From Saposhnikovia divaricata (lineage: Eukaryota; Streptophyta; Magnoliopsida; Apiales; Apiaceae), in NCBI GenBank assembly GCA_036435485.1, contig CM071598.1:138674148-138738147 (forward strand): 64,000 nt of DNA, given 5' to 3'. Below the pieces are notes generated by a model, which worked only from the letters and a program-made list of their open reading frames with translations, was not told the DNA's origin and ran no database searches. Shown here in pieces: positions 1 to 8,980 of the stretch (positions are counted from its first letter, which is position 1; each line of letters begins with the position of its first letter). Made by a program: the position numbers and the translations under genes.

Positions 1-614
1 CGTATTGGTGCACCTTCGGGATTTATCAACAAAGACAAGTGATTTTATATCTGATTGATACAAACGAGTTTAATAACTGCTAATCATATGAAATGTTATA
101 TTAATAACCTTATACATATATTTCTTGCTGAGCTATAGTTGCTCACTCTTGCTTGTTTTCAAATTTACAAACACAACAGCTAAGCGAAATGGCAAGACCC
201 AGACAGACTGCCCGAAAGCAGGTGACTAGACCCGAGGCAGCAGTTGAGATTCCACCGGTAGGCCCCATTAGCCGGATTGGTTGGCAACTTTTGTTAGTTC
301 GTTTTATTTATAAGTATGACCTGTGCAAAGCAGTGTATCGTAACAAACTTTCAAGCCGCCAACTTCGTTTCTTACCGAGGTGTTGCTGGTAGCATAAATA
401 CTATTTAATTCGGTCTGTAATAACTCTGAAACTTTTATTTCCGCTTAATCAATTGTGTGACGTTTCTGAGACTCTAACCTGTGTGTGTGTGCGGTGTGAG
501 TTTATGGTGGGGTCGATGGCTGTTTTATATATTATGTGCAAGAACAGGTATGTTATTAATGGAAAATGGACCGTGAGCGCCTAGATCTCCGACCCCGGAT
601 CTGGGGGCGTCACA
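1..614 (+). repeat. 5' LTR of the Tekay element (3' part only)
   Basis: Nearly identical to 19477-20092. It ends ...GGGGGCGTCACA at 614, four bases before the primer binding site. It contains a GCTCAC-type motif (139-155), a short ORF (153-392), a GT-rich microsatellite near 479-491, and a good splice-donor-like AG|GTATGT at 547/548. The upstream ~2.9 kb of this LTR is outside the window. Confidence 0.93.
153..392 (+). CDS. Short LTR-internal ORF with histone-H3-tail-like start
   Basis: The 79-codon ORF contains MARPRQTARKQVTRP, which matches the first nine residues of histone H3 (ARTKQTARK) at seven positions, followed by no histone fold. The same ORF is in the 3' LTR (19629-19868). A divergent solo LTR (11109-11225, minus) encodes a related peptide with QQL-x-x-MAR and RKQVTRP. 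Only the first ~35 codons look conserved. A GT at 258-259 could be a splice donor joining to the AG at 844-845 just before the ORF at 846; the removed length (588) keeps frame. Role unknown: it could be a uORF, a leader exon, or chance. Nothing shows that it is translated. Confidence 0.4.
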   Translation: MFSNLQTQQLSEMARPRQTARKQVTRPEAAVEIPPVGPISRIGWQLLLVRFIYKYDLCKAVYRNKLSSRQLRFLPRCCW

Positions 615-845
615 GAAATGGTATCAGAGCGAGGTTACAGTTCTCAGAAACGATAGTAATTTAAGAAAGCAACCCTAATAATAATAACAATAATAATAAC
701 CCTAATAACAACCATAATAATACTTAGAACTCCCATCGAGTTGCAGTCGGGTTATCGGATATAGCCCTGACTTTAAGGCCCGTAAGGGAACTACTCCTTA
801 AACCTTTCTTTATGGTTAGTGACCCACCTTATTTCCCTTGTGTAG
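615..845 (+). other. Leader between 5' LTR and ORF1, with primer binding site
   Basis: TGGTATCAGAGCGAGG at 619-634 matches the usual plant initiator tRNA-Met primer site, four bases after the LTR end. It is followed by an AATAAT-rich tract (~680-720). The leader ends in a pyrimidine-rich TTTCCCTTGTGTAG directly before the ORF1 ATG at 846, which looks like a 3' splice site. Confidence 0.85.
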
Positions 846-1538
846 ATGGAGGAGATACCAGACCCTGAGGCTTTCGAGAGAGAGCATGATGAGGCACTGA
901 TGCGAGATACCGAGGATCCTGAGGAGGATATGGGTGCTGACTCTGAGCTTGGCCCCTGGATTACGCTGATAGGAGATACTGATGACGAGGATCCCGTTGA
1001 GGAGCCTTTTGAGCCCGAGCCTGAGCCAGAGCCTGTTACCCCATCTCCTGTAGCTACTGATGAGGAGAGTGTGAGATCCGGTGAGGGCCGTGTTGTGTCA
1101 CCCCCACCTTCTGGAGAGGAGGAGCTTGACCCTACCCCTGCTCCTGCTCCTGCTCCTGCTACTGCTACTGCACCTGCTCCTGTTCCTGTCATACCACCCC
1201 CGCCGATGGACCTACCCCCAGTGTCGGGTACTGAGCACGCTTACGTGGTGCAGTTCCTGACCCGAGACTTACTTTCTGCAGAGGCCAGACTTAACGAGGC
1301 GAGGCGGGCACTAGTGGAGGAGCGCGAGGCGCGCTTGAGGATCCAGTCTGAGATGAGGACTGCTGTTGCTAGGAGGACTAGGGCTCGACTCCATAGGATT
1401 GAGAGGAGGAGTCGCGAGAGGATTCTTGGTTTAGGGATCCACGGGGGCGGAGTGATCCAGGCTAGGGATGCTAGGCGGGTTGTGCGTCGTGCATTTTCCC
1501 GAGTGAGGACCTTGCTCCGTCGCGGTGCGGCCCCATGA
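846..1538 (+). CDS. Extra ORF upstream of gag, acidic-to-basic protein of unknown function
   Basis: An uninterrupted 230-codon ORF in the retrotransposon leader, separated from gag by ~725 bases. The protein is strongly bipolar. Residues ~1-90 are rich in Glu/Asp (EPEPEPEP), ~91-125 are a Pro/Ala low-complexity linker (PAPAPAPAT), and ~130-230 are predicted helical and Arg-rich (EARLNEARRALVEEREARL, then RRTRARLHRIERRSRERI). It has no signal peptide, membrane segment, zinc finger or recognisable enzyme motif. The basic helical tail would suit nucleic-acid binding or oligomerisation, which is inference. The start ATG directly follows a splice-acceptor-like sequence, so it may be the second exon of a transcript that begins in the LTR. 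It remains open while gag and pol are broken. Confidence 0.6.
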   Translation: MEEIPDPEAFEREHDEALMRDTEDPEEDMGADSELGPWITLIGDTDDEDPVEEPFEPEPEPEPVTPSPVATDEESVRSGEGRVVSPPPSGEEELDPTPAPAPAPATATAPAPVPVIPPPPMDLPPVSGTEHAYVVQFLTRDLLSAEARLNEARRALVEEREARLRIQSEMRTAVARRTRARLHRIERRSRERILGLGIHGGGVIQARDARRVVRRAFSRVRTLLRRGAAP

Positions 1539-2263
1539 TGTGTTACGGATAGGTCAGTCCCCTAGGTTCAGATGACATTAGTGTGTCGATTTTGCGGGAT
1601 AGTTGACTTATGCAGTGGTATGCTTTCTGACCAGTGGATGAGTAGACACTGACCTACAGATATGTAGATGTGACTTCGGGTAGTATGTATGGATGTAGCC
1701 CTACTTTTGTGTAGCCCTGACTATTCAGATGATGTACTTGTTATTGTTCCAGTTTTGCTAGACTTTGACATCGGAACTATGTATTTGGCTCTAACATCCA
1801 AACCTTGTGATAACCCTTGTACCGTACTTATTTAGTTTCAGTTTCCTTGATATTGTCTCAACTGCCTTACTTTCCGATGCCATGCTTTACTGTTTTGATA
1901 TACAACTGTGAATATATACAATTGCTATAAGCCACAAATACAACCATGCTGTTTCAAATTTCGACATGCGATTTCAAATTGTTCTCTACAAATTTCCAAA
2001 ATGTTCCTACAATTTTAAAATAAATTTTCTTCAAAAAAAAAAATATATTTTTGAGGTTTTGAAATCTTGAAAACTCCTGCAAATGTTTTCGCATCCCATA
2101 GAGATTTTTCCCAAAAATGTTTTGACGATTTATCTCCAGCATCGGGTTATTAAAACTTTTGCAACTTCCACCTTATGAGAAGGAACGATACGTTCCTGAC
2201 CCGTGTAAACGCTGTCAGGTAATTGGAAAACCCTAACCCATTTCTTGTTTCATTATCAGAATC
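1539..2263 (+). other. Non-coding spacer between ORF1 and gag
   Basis: About 725 bases of AT-rich sequence without a credible ORF; the short minus-strand ORFs here have no recognisable content. It includes a T/A-rich homopolymer stretch at ~2030-2055. The 3' end (TTTCTTGTTTCATTATCAG at ~2244-2262) is pyrimidine-rich and ends in AG just before the gag ATG, so an acceptor here is possible. Confidence 0.6.
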
Positions 2264-3926
2264 ATGCCACCCAGAAGAATGAACACTCGAGCTCACCCGG
2301 TCAGTTCTGAGGGCCAGGGTAGCCACCATGGGACCGGAGGCCACCAGAACCATGAAGGGGAGAATGTGAACCTGAGTGAGAATGATGGCAACGATCATAA
2401 CTTGTTTGATGACTCTGAGTATGAAGAAGAAGAAGAAGCTGGTGATGACACCCGAGAGGTGGAATATCCAAGGGGAGGCCCTATGGAACAGTTCATGGAA
2501 CTACTTAGGCAGAACTTGGACCGTCCCCCGGTTCTGCAACGACCCCACAATGCTAATGCAAATGCTTTCCGGAACTTCAAATCCCTGAAACCCCCATAAT
2601 TTAAAGGAACTGCCGACCCGGTCGAGGCAAGGGCCTGGCTGAAGGAAATGGAAAAATCTTTCGAGATACTAGGTGTCGCCGAGGAGCAGAAGACTGTTTT
2701 CGCCACTTACCTTCTGAAGGGTGAGGCAAACTATTGGTGGGAAGCTAAGAAGAATTTGGAAGGAAGAGGTGTGGTGACTTGGGAGAGGTTTAGCGAGTTG
2801 TTCTTGGAGAAGTACTTCCCTAGGTTCATGGAGACACAAATGGAGCTTAAGTTTTTGGAACTGAAGCAAGGTATGACGGTGGCCGAGTATGAGGCCAAAT
2901 TTACTGAGTTGTCGAGGTTTGTGCCGGAATATATGAACTCTGAGGCAAAGAGGGCCCGAAGGTTTCAATTAGGGCTAAAGCAATGGATTCAGAATCGTGT
3001 GGCGGTTCTTGAGTTGACAGACTATGCCACCCTGGTAAAGAAAGCATCAATTGTTGAGGCTGGGAGTGAACAGATGCAGAAGGAGAGGGAAGGAAAGAAG
3101 AGGAAGTTTGATAGTCGAAAGGGAAACTTTGCGGGAGGGAGCTTTCCGAGCAAATTTAAGCGAGGAACGATGTCCCAACCCAGCGGAAACTTTGGAACCA
3201 AGAGAGCTGAAAGTTGGAGTGTGGGCCAGAGCGGCCGACCACAGGGATCGTCTTACTCTACCCCATCCCGAGCCCTACCCCCAGAATGCAATAAATGTGG
3301 AAGGAAACATACGGGCGTGTGTAACCTACAGGATGTGAAGTGCTTCAAGTGTGGGCTGACTGGACATTATGCTAACGCCTGTCGAGGAACTAGTAGCAAC
3401 ACCAGTGCCGGAGGTAATTGCTTCAAGTGTGGGAAACCAGGGCACCGAATGAGGGAATGTATGTCCTCTGGGCCAGCTGCATCGAGAGTGAGTGGAACTG
3501 CTTCTAACAAGGCCCCTACTGCAAGAACTTTTAACATGACGGTGCAGGATGCCGTGAGGAACACGGATGTGATTGCAGGTACTCTACTACTCAACTCAGT
3601 TAAGGCAAATGTTTTATTTGATTCGGGAGCTACCAAGTCTTTCATATCTCTAGATTTTGTATGTCAGTTAGGCCTTAAGACTGAACCATTGAAAGACAGA
3701 TTGCAAATAGAGACAGCTAATCATGAAATTATCCCTGTTAGCCAAGTATGTCCAGGCTGTGATCTAGAAATAGAAGGGCGACACTTTCGGGTAGATTTAA
3801 TACCTTTTAAACTAGGAGAGTTTGACGTAATAGTAGGTATGGATTGGTTAACAACCCACGGAGCCCAGATTGATTGTGTAAAGAAGAAAGTAAGTTTGAG
3901 ACTGCCAGGGGACGAGGAAGTAGTGT
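2264..3926 (+). pseudogene. gag-pro: Tekay gag-protease (5' part of the polyprotein), one in-frame stop
   Basis: The frame begins MPPRRMNTRAH, a typical Tekay gag start. It stops at TAA 2597-2599 and then continues in the same frame with the Retrotrans_gag core (LKEMEKSFEILG, YYWWEAKK-like, PRFMETQ). Zinc knuckles follow: a variant CNKCGRKHTGVC (~3287), then CFKCGLTGHYANAC (~3340) and CFKCGKPGHRMREC (~3419). The aspartic protease motif FDSGATKSF lies at ~3617-3643, with the conserved IVGMDWL downstream. The Copia insertion at 3926/3927 cuts the frame between protease and RT; the visible ORF runs into Copia LTR and stops at 3988. Gag would form the particle and protease would process the polyprotein, but the stop and the insertion make this copy defective. 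Confidence 0.93.
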
Positions 3927-4179
3927 TCTTAAAATATAGAATATATGCTGAGATTATAAAGAGAGAAGAGAGAAATCAGTTGAGGTAGAAGGGAGAAATT
4001 GTATATTGTTGTGTGTATTACAATAGAGGAGAACACCTCCATTTATAGGCTGCATCTCTAGCCATTTACATCATGGATTACATCATAAATTAGGCAACCT
4101 ACCAACCTACCAAAGTTGAATGTTGAATAGTCTACCTACCTAACTTGCATATATAATCAATTACATCACTAATTTAACA
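3927..4179 (-). repeat. Copia 3' LTR
   Basis: 253 bp, matching 8728-8980 except for A/G in GCATAT(A/G)TAATC. It is preceded on the element's strand by the purine-rich TTGAGGGGGAG (4180-4190), the polypurine tract for plus-strand DNA priming. Confidence 0.96.
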
Positions 4180-4354
4180 CTCCCCCTCAAGTTGATGCAT
4201 ATATATTACTCATGCCCAACTTGCCAATAAGTGGATGTAACATTTTCTTGACCAACCCCTTAGTCAATACATCGGCTAGTTGATCTTCTGATCGTACAAA
4301 GTGAATGCTAATGATATCACTATTAATTTTTTCTTTGTTAAAATGCCGATCAAT

Positions 4355-7300
4355 CTAGATATGTTTAGTCCGATCATGTTGAACTGGGTTGTGTGCAATA
4401 TCAATGGCGGCCTTGTTGTCACAATACAACTTCATTGGATTCCCAGATGAAAGGCCTAATTCCTGTAAGAGAAGTCCTATCCATAACAATTCACGCACTC
4501 CTTTAGCCATAGCTCTATACTCTGCCTCAGCACTAGATAACGCAACAACAGATTGTTTCTTGCTTCGCCAAGTAACTAGGTTACCTCCAACAAATGTACA
4601 ATATCCTGAAGTGGAACGTCTGTCATCTAGACAACCAGCCCAATCAGAATCGGTATAGCCCTCAATCTCGAGATGATTGTTTTTAGTAAACATCACTCCT
4701 TTTCCAGGAGCAGCCTTAAGATACCTTAATATCATATAAACTGCATCCAAATGTGGTTGACGAGGATCATACATATATCTGCTTACAATTCCTACGGCAT
4801 ATGCTATATCTAGTCGTGTATGTGAAAGATAAATTAGTCTTCCAACCAATCTCTGATATTGGGGTCTATCGACAACGTCACCTGTTTCTCCACAAAGTTT
4901 ATGATTCGCTTCTATAGGAGAATCTGCAGGTCTACATCCCAACATACCTGTTTCATTTAAAAGGTCAAATGTATACTTCCGTTGTGAAAGGAAGATACCA
5001 CCTGGACTTCTGGAGACTTCAATGCCAAGGAAATACCGTAGTTTTCCTAAATCCTTCATCTCAAATTCGGAGGCAAGTCTCCGTTTAACATCTGCAATCT
5101 CACATGTGTCGTTGCCAGTGATCACAATATCGTCAACATAAACAATCACGACTGTGATCTTTTCCCCCCTTCTTTTTACAAACATTGTGTGATCCGAATT
5201 GCTCTGTTTATAGTCAAATTTAACCATTGCTCTTTGAAATTTGCCAAACCAAACTCTTGGAGACTGCTTCAACCCATAAATAGTCTTCTTCAATTTGCAT
5301 ACTTTCCCAATGGTTGCGGCTGTAGAAAATCCAGGTGGGATATCCATGTAGACCTCTTCTTGTAGGTCTCCATGTAAGAATGCATTTTTTACATCCAACT
5401 GTTGAAGTTCCCATCCAAGATTTGCTGCACATGAAATAAGGACTCGAATAGAAGCCATTTTTGCCACTGGAGCAAAAGTTTCCTGATAATCAATCCCATA
5501 AGACTGAGTATACCCTTTCGCCACAAGTCTTGCTTTGTACCTATCAATCAACCCATTAGGTTTTTGTTTCACAGTAAACACCCATCTGCATCCTACTACC
5601 TTTCTTTCAGCAGGAAGATGAGTTAACTCCCAAGTGTCATTATGTTTCAATGCATTCATTTCTTCTATCATGGCATCTTTCCATTTAGGATCACATAAAG
5701 CATCCTGCCAAGTATGTGGAACAGAAACACTAGACAAGGATGACACAAAAGCAAGTGAAGATGGAGATAATGCATTATAAGATACAAAGTTTGAGATAGG
5801 ATGGTTAGTGCAAGAACGTACACAATTTCTTATAGCAATAGGAAGATCTAGAGTAGGATCAAGAATATTACCATTTTCTGGCTCAAACATAGGAGATGCA
5901 AGATCTGTCTCGAGGTCGGAGGTCTCTGGATGCGGTAAAGTGGTGATATCTTTATTTTTCCGCTTGGAATATGTAATCAAATCTGGCGTATCCAACCTAT
6001 TTAGAACATCTGACTCATTACTCGTATGTGGAGGAGTAGATAACTTGTTTGAGCTAGTATTTGGAATAGGTATATTCATGAACGGAAGTGACTGTGGCTC
6101 ACTATCAAGGAGACTATGATCTGACTCATTTGTTTCATTATCAAGACTGTGTCTGTTTATCTCCCCCTGAAGTAAAGAGGAGGAGCCAGGAGAGAAATAA
6201 GAAACGGACTCCCAGAAAGTAACATCAAAACTGACAAATACCCGACGTGAGGGAGGATGATAGCATTTATATCCTTTCTGAGTGGGGGAATATCCAATGA
6301 AAACACATCTGAGGGCCCGAGAATCAAGCTTATCTCGAGAGGGTGCATGATTATGAGCAAAACATACACTCCCAAATACCCGAAGAGGAAGTGGATGCGA
6401 AGAGGGTGCAGGAACACATGACAACGGTGTTTTGAATTTTAGAACCTTGGTAGGAAGACGGTTGATAAGATATGCAGCAGTCATGACTGCCTCTCCCCAA
6501 AGATATTTGGGAACATGCATGGTTAACATAAGAGACCGTGCAACCTGTGTTAAATGACCAATTTTCCTTTCGGCTACCCCATTTTGTTGAGAAGTTTTAG
6601 CACATGTAGTTTGATGAATAATACCACATGTGTCCAAATAAGATGTAAATGGACCTCCATATTCAGTACCATTATCACTTCGAAGGATTTTAACAGAGGT
6701 ATTAAACTGTGTTTGTATCATGTGATGAAAAGATTTAAAACACCCGAAAACTTCACTTTTTTGTTTAAGAAGATAAACCCAAGTAAGTCGAGAATAACAA
6801 TCAACAAAGACGACAAACCACCTATACCCATCATGTGTAGGATTTCTGAATGGACCCCAAACATCAGTATGAATAATAGAAAACAAGGTAGAACTTCTTT
6901 TATTTCTGGATGGATAAGTTGATCTTTTATGTTTAGCCAATTCACATGGTTCACAAAAAAAATCTTTTTTATTACAGTGTTTTACTAAAGCTGGAAATAG
7001 ATGTGTTAAAACACCAAAGGATGGATGACCTAACCGTTTATGCCATTGATACAAGGATTCAAAAACAGAATTAGATGACACCTGATAATTTGAAGGAGAA
7101 ACATAATTTCCTTCCATAACATAGAGACCGTCGACCACTTTACCACTGCCAAGGACCTTGCCTGTCGCCAGATCCTGAAATACACAGTGGGAAGAAAAAA
7201 AGGTTACCGAACAATTGAGTTTGTCAGTAATACTGTGGACAGATAGTAAATTTGCAGATAAAGGAGGAATATGCAAAACATCTGATAATGGTAATGATGA

Positions 7301-8545
7301 AAGACAAAGAGAGGTGCCCTGTCCATGAATAGGTGCAAGATCTCCATTAGCAACACGTATATTGCCTGTTTTGTTGTGATATGATTCCAGAATACTAGAA
7401 TCTCCAGTCATATGTGCTGATGCTCCTGAATCAATAATCCAAGATGTTGGATATTTATCGGAAGTAAGGTGACAGGATATACCTGCATGGGCAGAATTAG
7501 CTGTAGAAGAAGGGGTCTTGATTTGTGACATTAATTGGCGGAAGGCGTTGAGCTCTGAAGCGGTCATTGTCCCTGTTGAAGAGTCAGGCTCGCATTCTGA
7601 AGTAGTATGATGAGCATTAAAGGAACCCCTACCCATGCCTCTACCAGATGAGACACCACGGTAACCACCTCGGCCACGCCCTCCTCGTCTTTGAATTCTG
7701 AGATGAGGGTGCAGAATAAAACATGCCTCACGAGTGTGGCCTAATTTTTTGCAGTAGTCGCATTGAAAAGATCTTTCTCCAATTAACGCTATTGACACAT
7801 GCTCCGGCTGTTCTGGTTCTGATTGCTGAATATCCATAGTTAAGAGTGCAGATCGATCAGAAGGGACCATCGGGGTCATACTTTGCTTTCGGCTTTCCTC
7901 TAGCCTGACACGACCATAGGCCTCTTCCACAATAGGAAATGGAACTTGTCCGATAAGTTGGTTTTTAATTGAATCATACTCATCCGACAATCCATCAAGA
8001 AATTTCATCACTTTTTCTTCAGTGATCATCTTTTGATATTTTTCTTGATCTTCAGCAGTTTTACACTCAAATATAGTGTAGTGTCCCAATTCACTCCATA
8101 ATGATGTTAGCTCAGAATAATACTGAGCTAGTGTGCAGCTTCCTTGAGTCAATGCCCACATCTTCCGCTTTACCTCAAACCGCTTGGCTACATTCCCGGA
8201 GAAGGAATAAGTCCGAGTGAGAGAATTCCACACGTCTTCAGCAGCATCAATGAAGATATAGCTTTTTCGAATATCTACCTCCATAGAGTTAGATAACCAT
8301 GAACACACCATGGCATTTTCAGAATCCCAATCATCGAAAGTAGGATCTTCTCCCAAAGGTTGTTTAGCTTTCCCATTGATGTATTTCATCATTTTATGAG
8401 ACTTTAGTGCCATTGTACAAGCTTTGGACCATTCCAGAAAATTCTTCCCATTGAACTTAGGATTTACATACGGAGTTCCGTAAAATCCAGATTTCCTGCT
8501 ACTTATAGTAGTAATCTTATTCGTATCGTCAACAACCTCAGCCAT
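4355..8545 (-). CDS. gag-pol: Copia gag-pol polyprotein, C-terminus cut by a TAG
   Basis: A 1396-residue single frame. Gag (about residues 1-300) ends with the zinc knuckle CDYCKKLGHTREAC. The protease has WIIDSGASAHMTG. Integrase shows the HHCC region (YQWHKRLGHPS ... FFCEPCELAK) and a core with HTDVWGPF, LRSDNGTEY and QQNGVAERK (D, D, E). RT has LDVKNAFLHGDL and the catalytic YVDDIVITG. RNase H has GYTDSDWAGC, SSAEAEYRA and YCDNKAA. The frame ends at a TAG (4355-4357) straight after HDRTKHI. About 56 further in-frame codons with normal family content continue to a TGA at 4187-4189, so the stop truncates the conserved RNase H tail. All other active-site residues look intact. The start ATG follows a ~170-base leader. 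Confidence 0.95.
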   Translation of the reverse strand: MAEVVDDTNKITTISSRKSGFYGTPYVNPKFNGKNFLEWSKACTMALKSHKMMKYINGKAKQPLGEDPTFDDWDSENAMVCSWLSNSMEVDIRKSYIFIDAAEDVWNSLTRTYSFSGNVAKRFEVKRKMWALTQGSCTLAQYYSELTSLWSELGHYTIFECKTAEDQEKYQKMITEEKVMKFLDGLSDEYDSIKNQLIGQVPFPIVEEAYGRVRLEESRKQSMTPMVPSDRSALLTMDIQQSEPEQPEHVSIALIGERSFQCDYCKKLGHTREACFILHPHLRIQRRGGRGRGGYRGVSSGRGMGRGSFNAHHTTSECEPDSSTGTMTASELNAFRQLMSQIKTPSSTANSAHAGISCHLTSDKYPTSWIIDSGASAHMTGDSSILESYHNKTGNIRVANGDLAPIHGQGTSLCLSSLPLSDVLHIPPLSANLLSVHSITDKLNCSVTFFSSHCVFQDLATGKVLGSGKVVDGLYVMEGNYVSPSNYQVSSNSVFESLYQWHKRLGHPSFGVLTHLFPALVKHCNKKDFFCEPCELAKHKRSTYPSRNKRSSTLFSIIHTDVWGPFRNPTHDGYRWFVVFVDCYSRLTWVYLLKQKSEVFGCFKSFHHMIQTQFNTSVKILRSDNGTEYGGPFTSYLDTCGIIHQTTCAKTSQQNGVAERKIGHLTQVARSLMLTMHVPKYLWGEAVMTAAYLINRLPTKVLKFKTPLSCVPAPSSHPLPLRVFGSVCFAHNHAPSRDKLDSRALRCVFIGYSPTQKGYKCYHPPSRRVFVSFDVTFWESVSYFSPGSSSLLQGEINRHSLDNETNESDHSLLDSEPQSLPFMNIPIPNTSSNKLSTPPHTSNESDVLNRLDTPDLITYSKRKNKDITTLPHPETSDLETDLASPMFEPENGNILDPTLDLPIAIRNCVRSCTNHPISNFVSYNALSPSSLAFVSSLSSVSVPHTWQDALCDPKWKDAMIEEMNALKHNDTWELTHLPAERKVVGCRWVFTVKQKPNGLIDRYKARLVAKGYTQSYGIDYQETFAPVAKMASIRVLISCAANLGWELQQLDVKNAFLHGDLQEEVYMDIPPGFSTAATIGKVCKLKKTIYGLKQSPRVWFGKFQRAMVKFDYKQSNSDHTMFVKRRGEKITVVIVYVDDIVITGNDTCEIADVKRRLASEFEMKDLGKLRYFLGIEVSRSPGGIFLSQRKYTFDLLNETGMLGCRPADSPIEANHKLCGETGDVVDRPQYQRLVGRLIYLSHTRLDIAYAVGIVSRYMYDPRQPHLDAVYMILRYLKAAPGKGVMFTKNNHLEIEGYTDSDWAGCLDDRRSTSGYCTFVGGNLVTWRSKKQSVVALSSAEAEYRAMAKGVRELLWIGLLLQELGLSSGNPMKLYCDNKAAIDIAHNPVQHDRTKHI

Positions 8546-8715
8546 GAATCTGGGCAGAATCTGCTGTGTTTTCTGGGCAGAATTTGACAGAATATGGGCT
8601 GAATCTGGTGTGTTTTCTGGGCAGAATTTCTGGGCAGAATGGGTGATGTTTATAGCAGTTTTTTTTTGTAGAATCTGTGTTTGTGTGGGCTGTTATTCCC
8701 TTAGGAACTGAACCT

Positions 8716-8727
8716 GCTCTGATACCA
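8716..8727 (-). other. Copia primer binding site
   Basis: On the minus strand TGGTATCAGAGC, the plant initiator tRNA-Met primer site, directly adjoins the inner end of the right-hand (5') LTR. Confidence 0.93.
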
Positions 8728-8980
8728 TCTTAAAATATAGAATATATGCTGAGATTATAAAGAGAGAAGAGAGAAATCAGTTGAGGTAGAAGGGAGAAAT
8801 TGTATATTGTTGTGTGTATTACAATAGAGGAGAACACCTCCATTTATAGGCTGCATCTCTAGCCATTTACATCATGGATTACATCATAAATTAGGCAACC
8901 TACCAACCTACCAAAGTTGAATGTTGAATAGTCTACCTACCTAACTTGCATATGTAATCAATTACATCACTAATTTAACA
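8728..8980 (-). repeat. Copia 5' LTR
   Basis: 253-bp copy at the right end of the Copia element; on its own strand it is the promoter-bearing LTR. One base differs from the 3' LTR. It is followed on the plus strand by the AGTGT target duplication at 8981-8985. Confidence 0.96.

Larger units (their letters stand above)
3927..8980 (-). mobile_element. Young, nearly intact Ty1/Copia retrotransposon
   Basis: It is bounded by the 5-bp target duplication AGTGT (3922-3926 and 8981-8985). It has two 253-bp LTRs differing at one base (by hand), a PBS next to the right LTR, a polypurine tract next to the left LTR, and one long gag-pol frame. On its own strand the LTRs start TGTTAAA and end TTTTAAGA, so the usual terminal CA is GA in both copies. 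It sits in the Tekay protease-RT linker. LTR near-identity makes it one of the youngest insertions in the window. Confidence 0.97.

Noticed and set aside
153..392. A histone H3 gene or pseudogene
   Set aside because: Only about nine residues resemble the H3 tail; there is no histone-fold sequence downstream, and the ORF belongs to an LTR repeated in the element.
619..634. tRNA gene fragments at the TGGTATCAGAGC sites (also 8716, 53313)
   Set aside because: Only the 3'-end complement is present, each next to an LTR; these are primer binding sites.
791..1192. 133-codon Ser/Gly-rich ORF on the minus strand
   Set aside because: It is the antisense shadow of the Pro/Glu-rich repeats of the ORF at 846-1538; low-complexity only.
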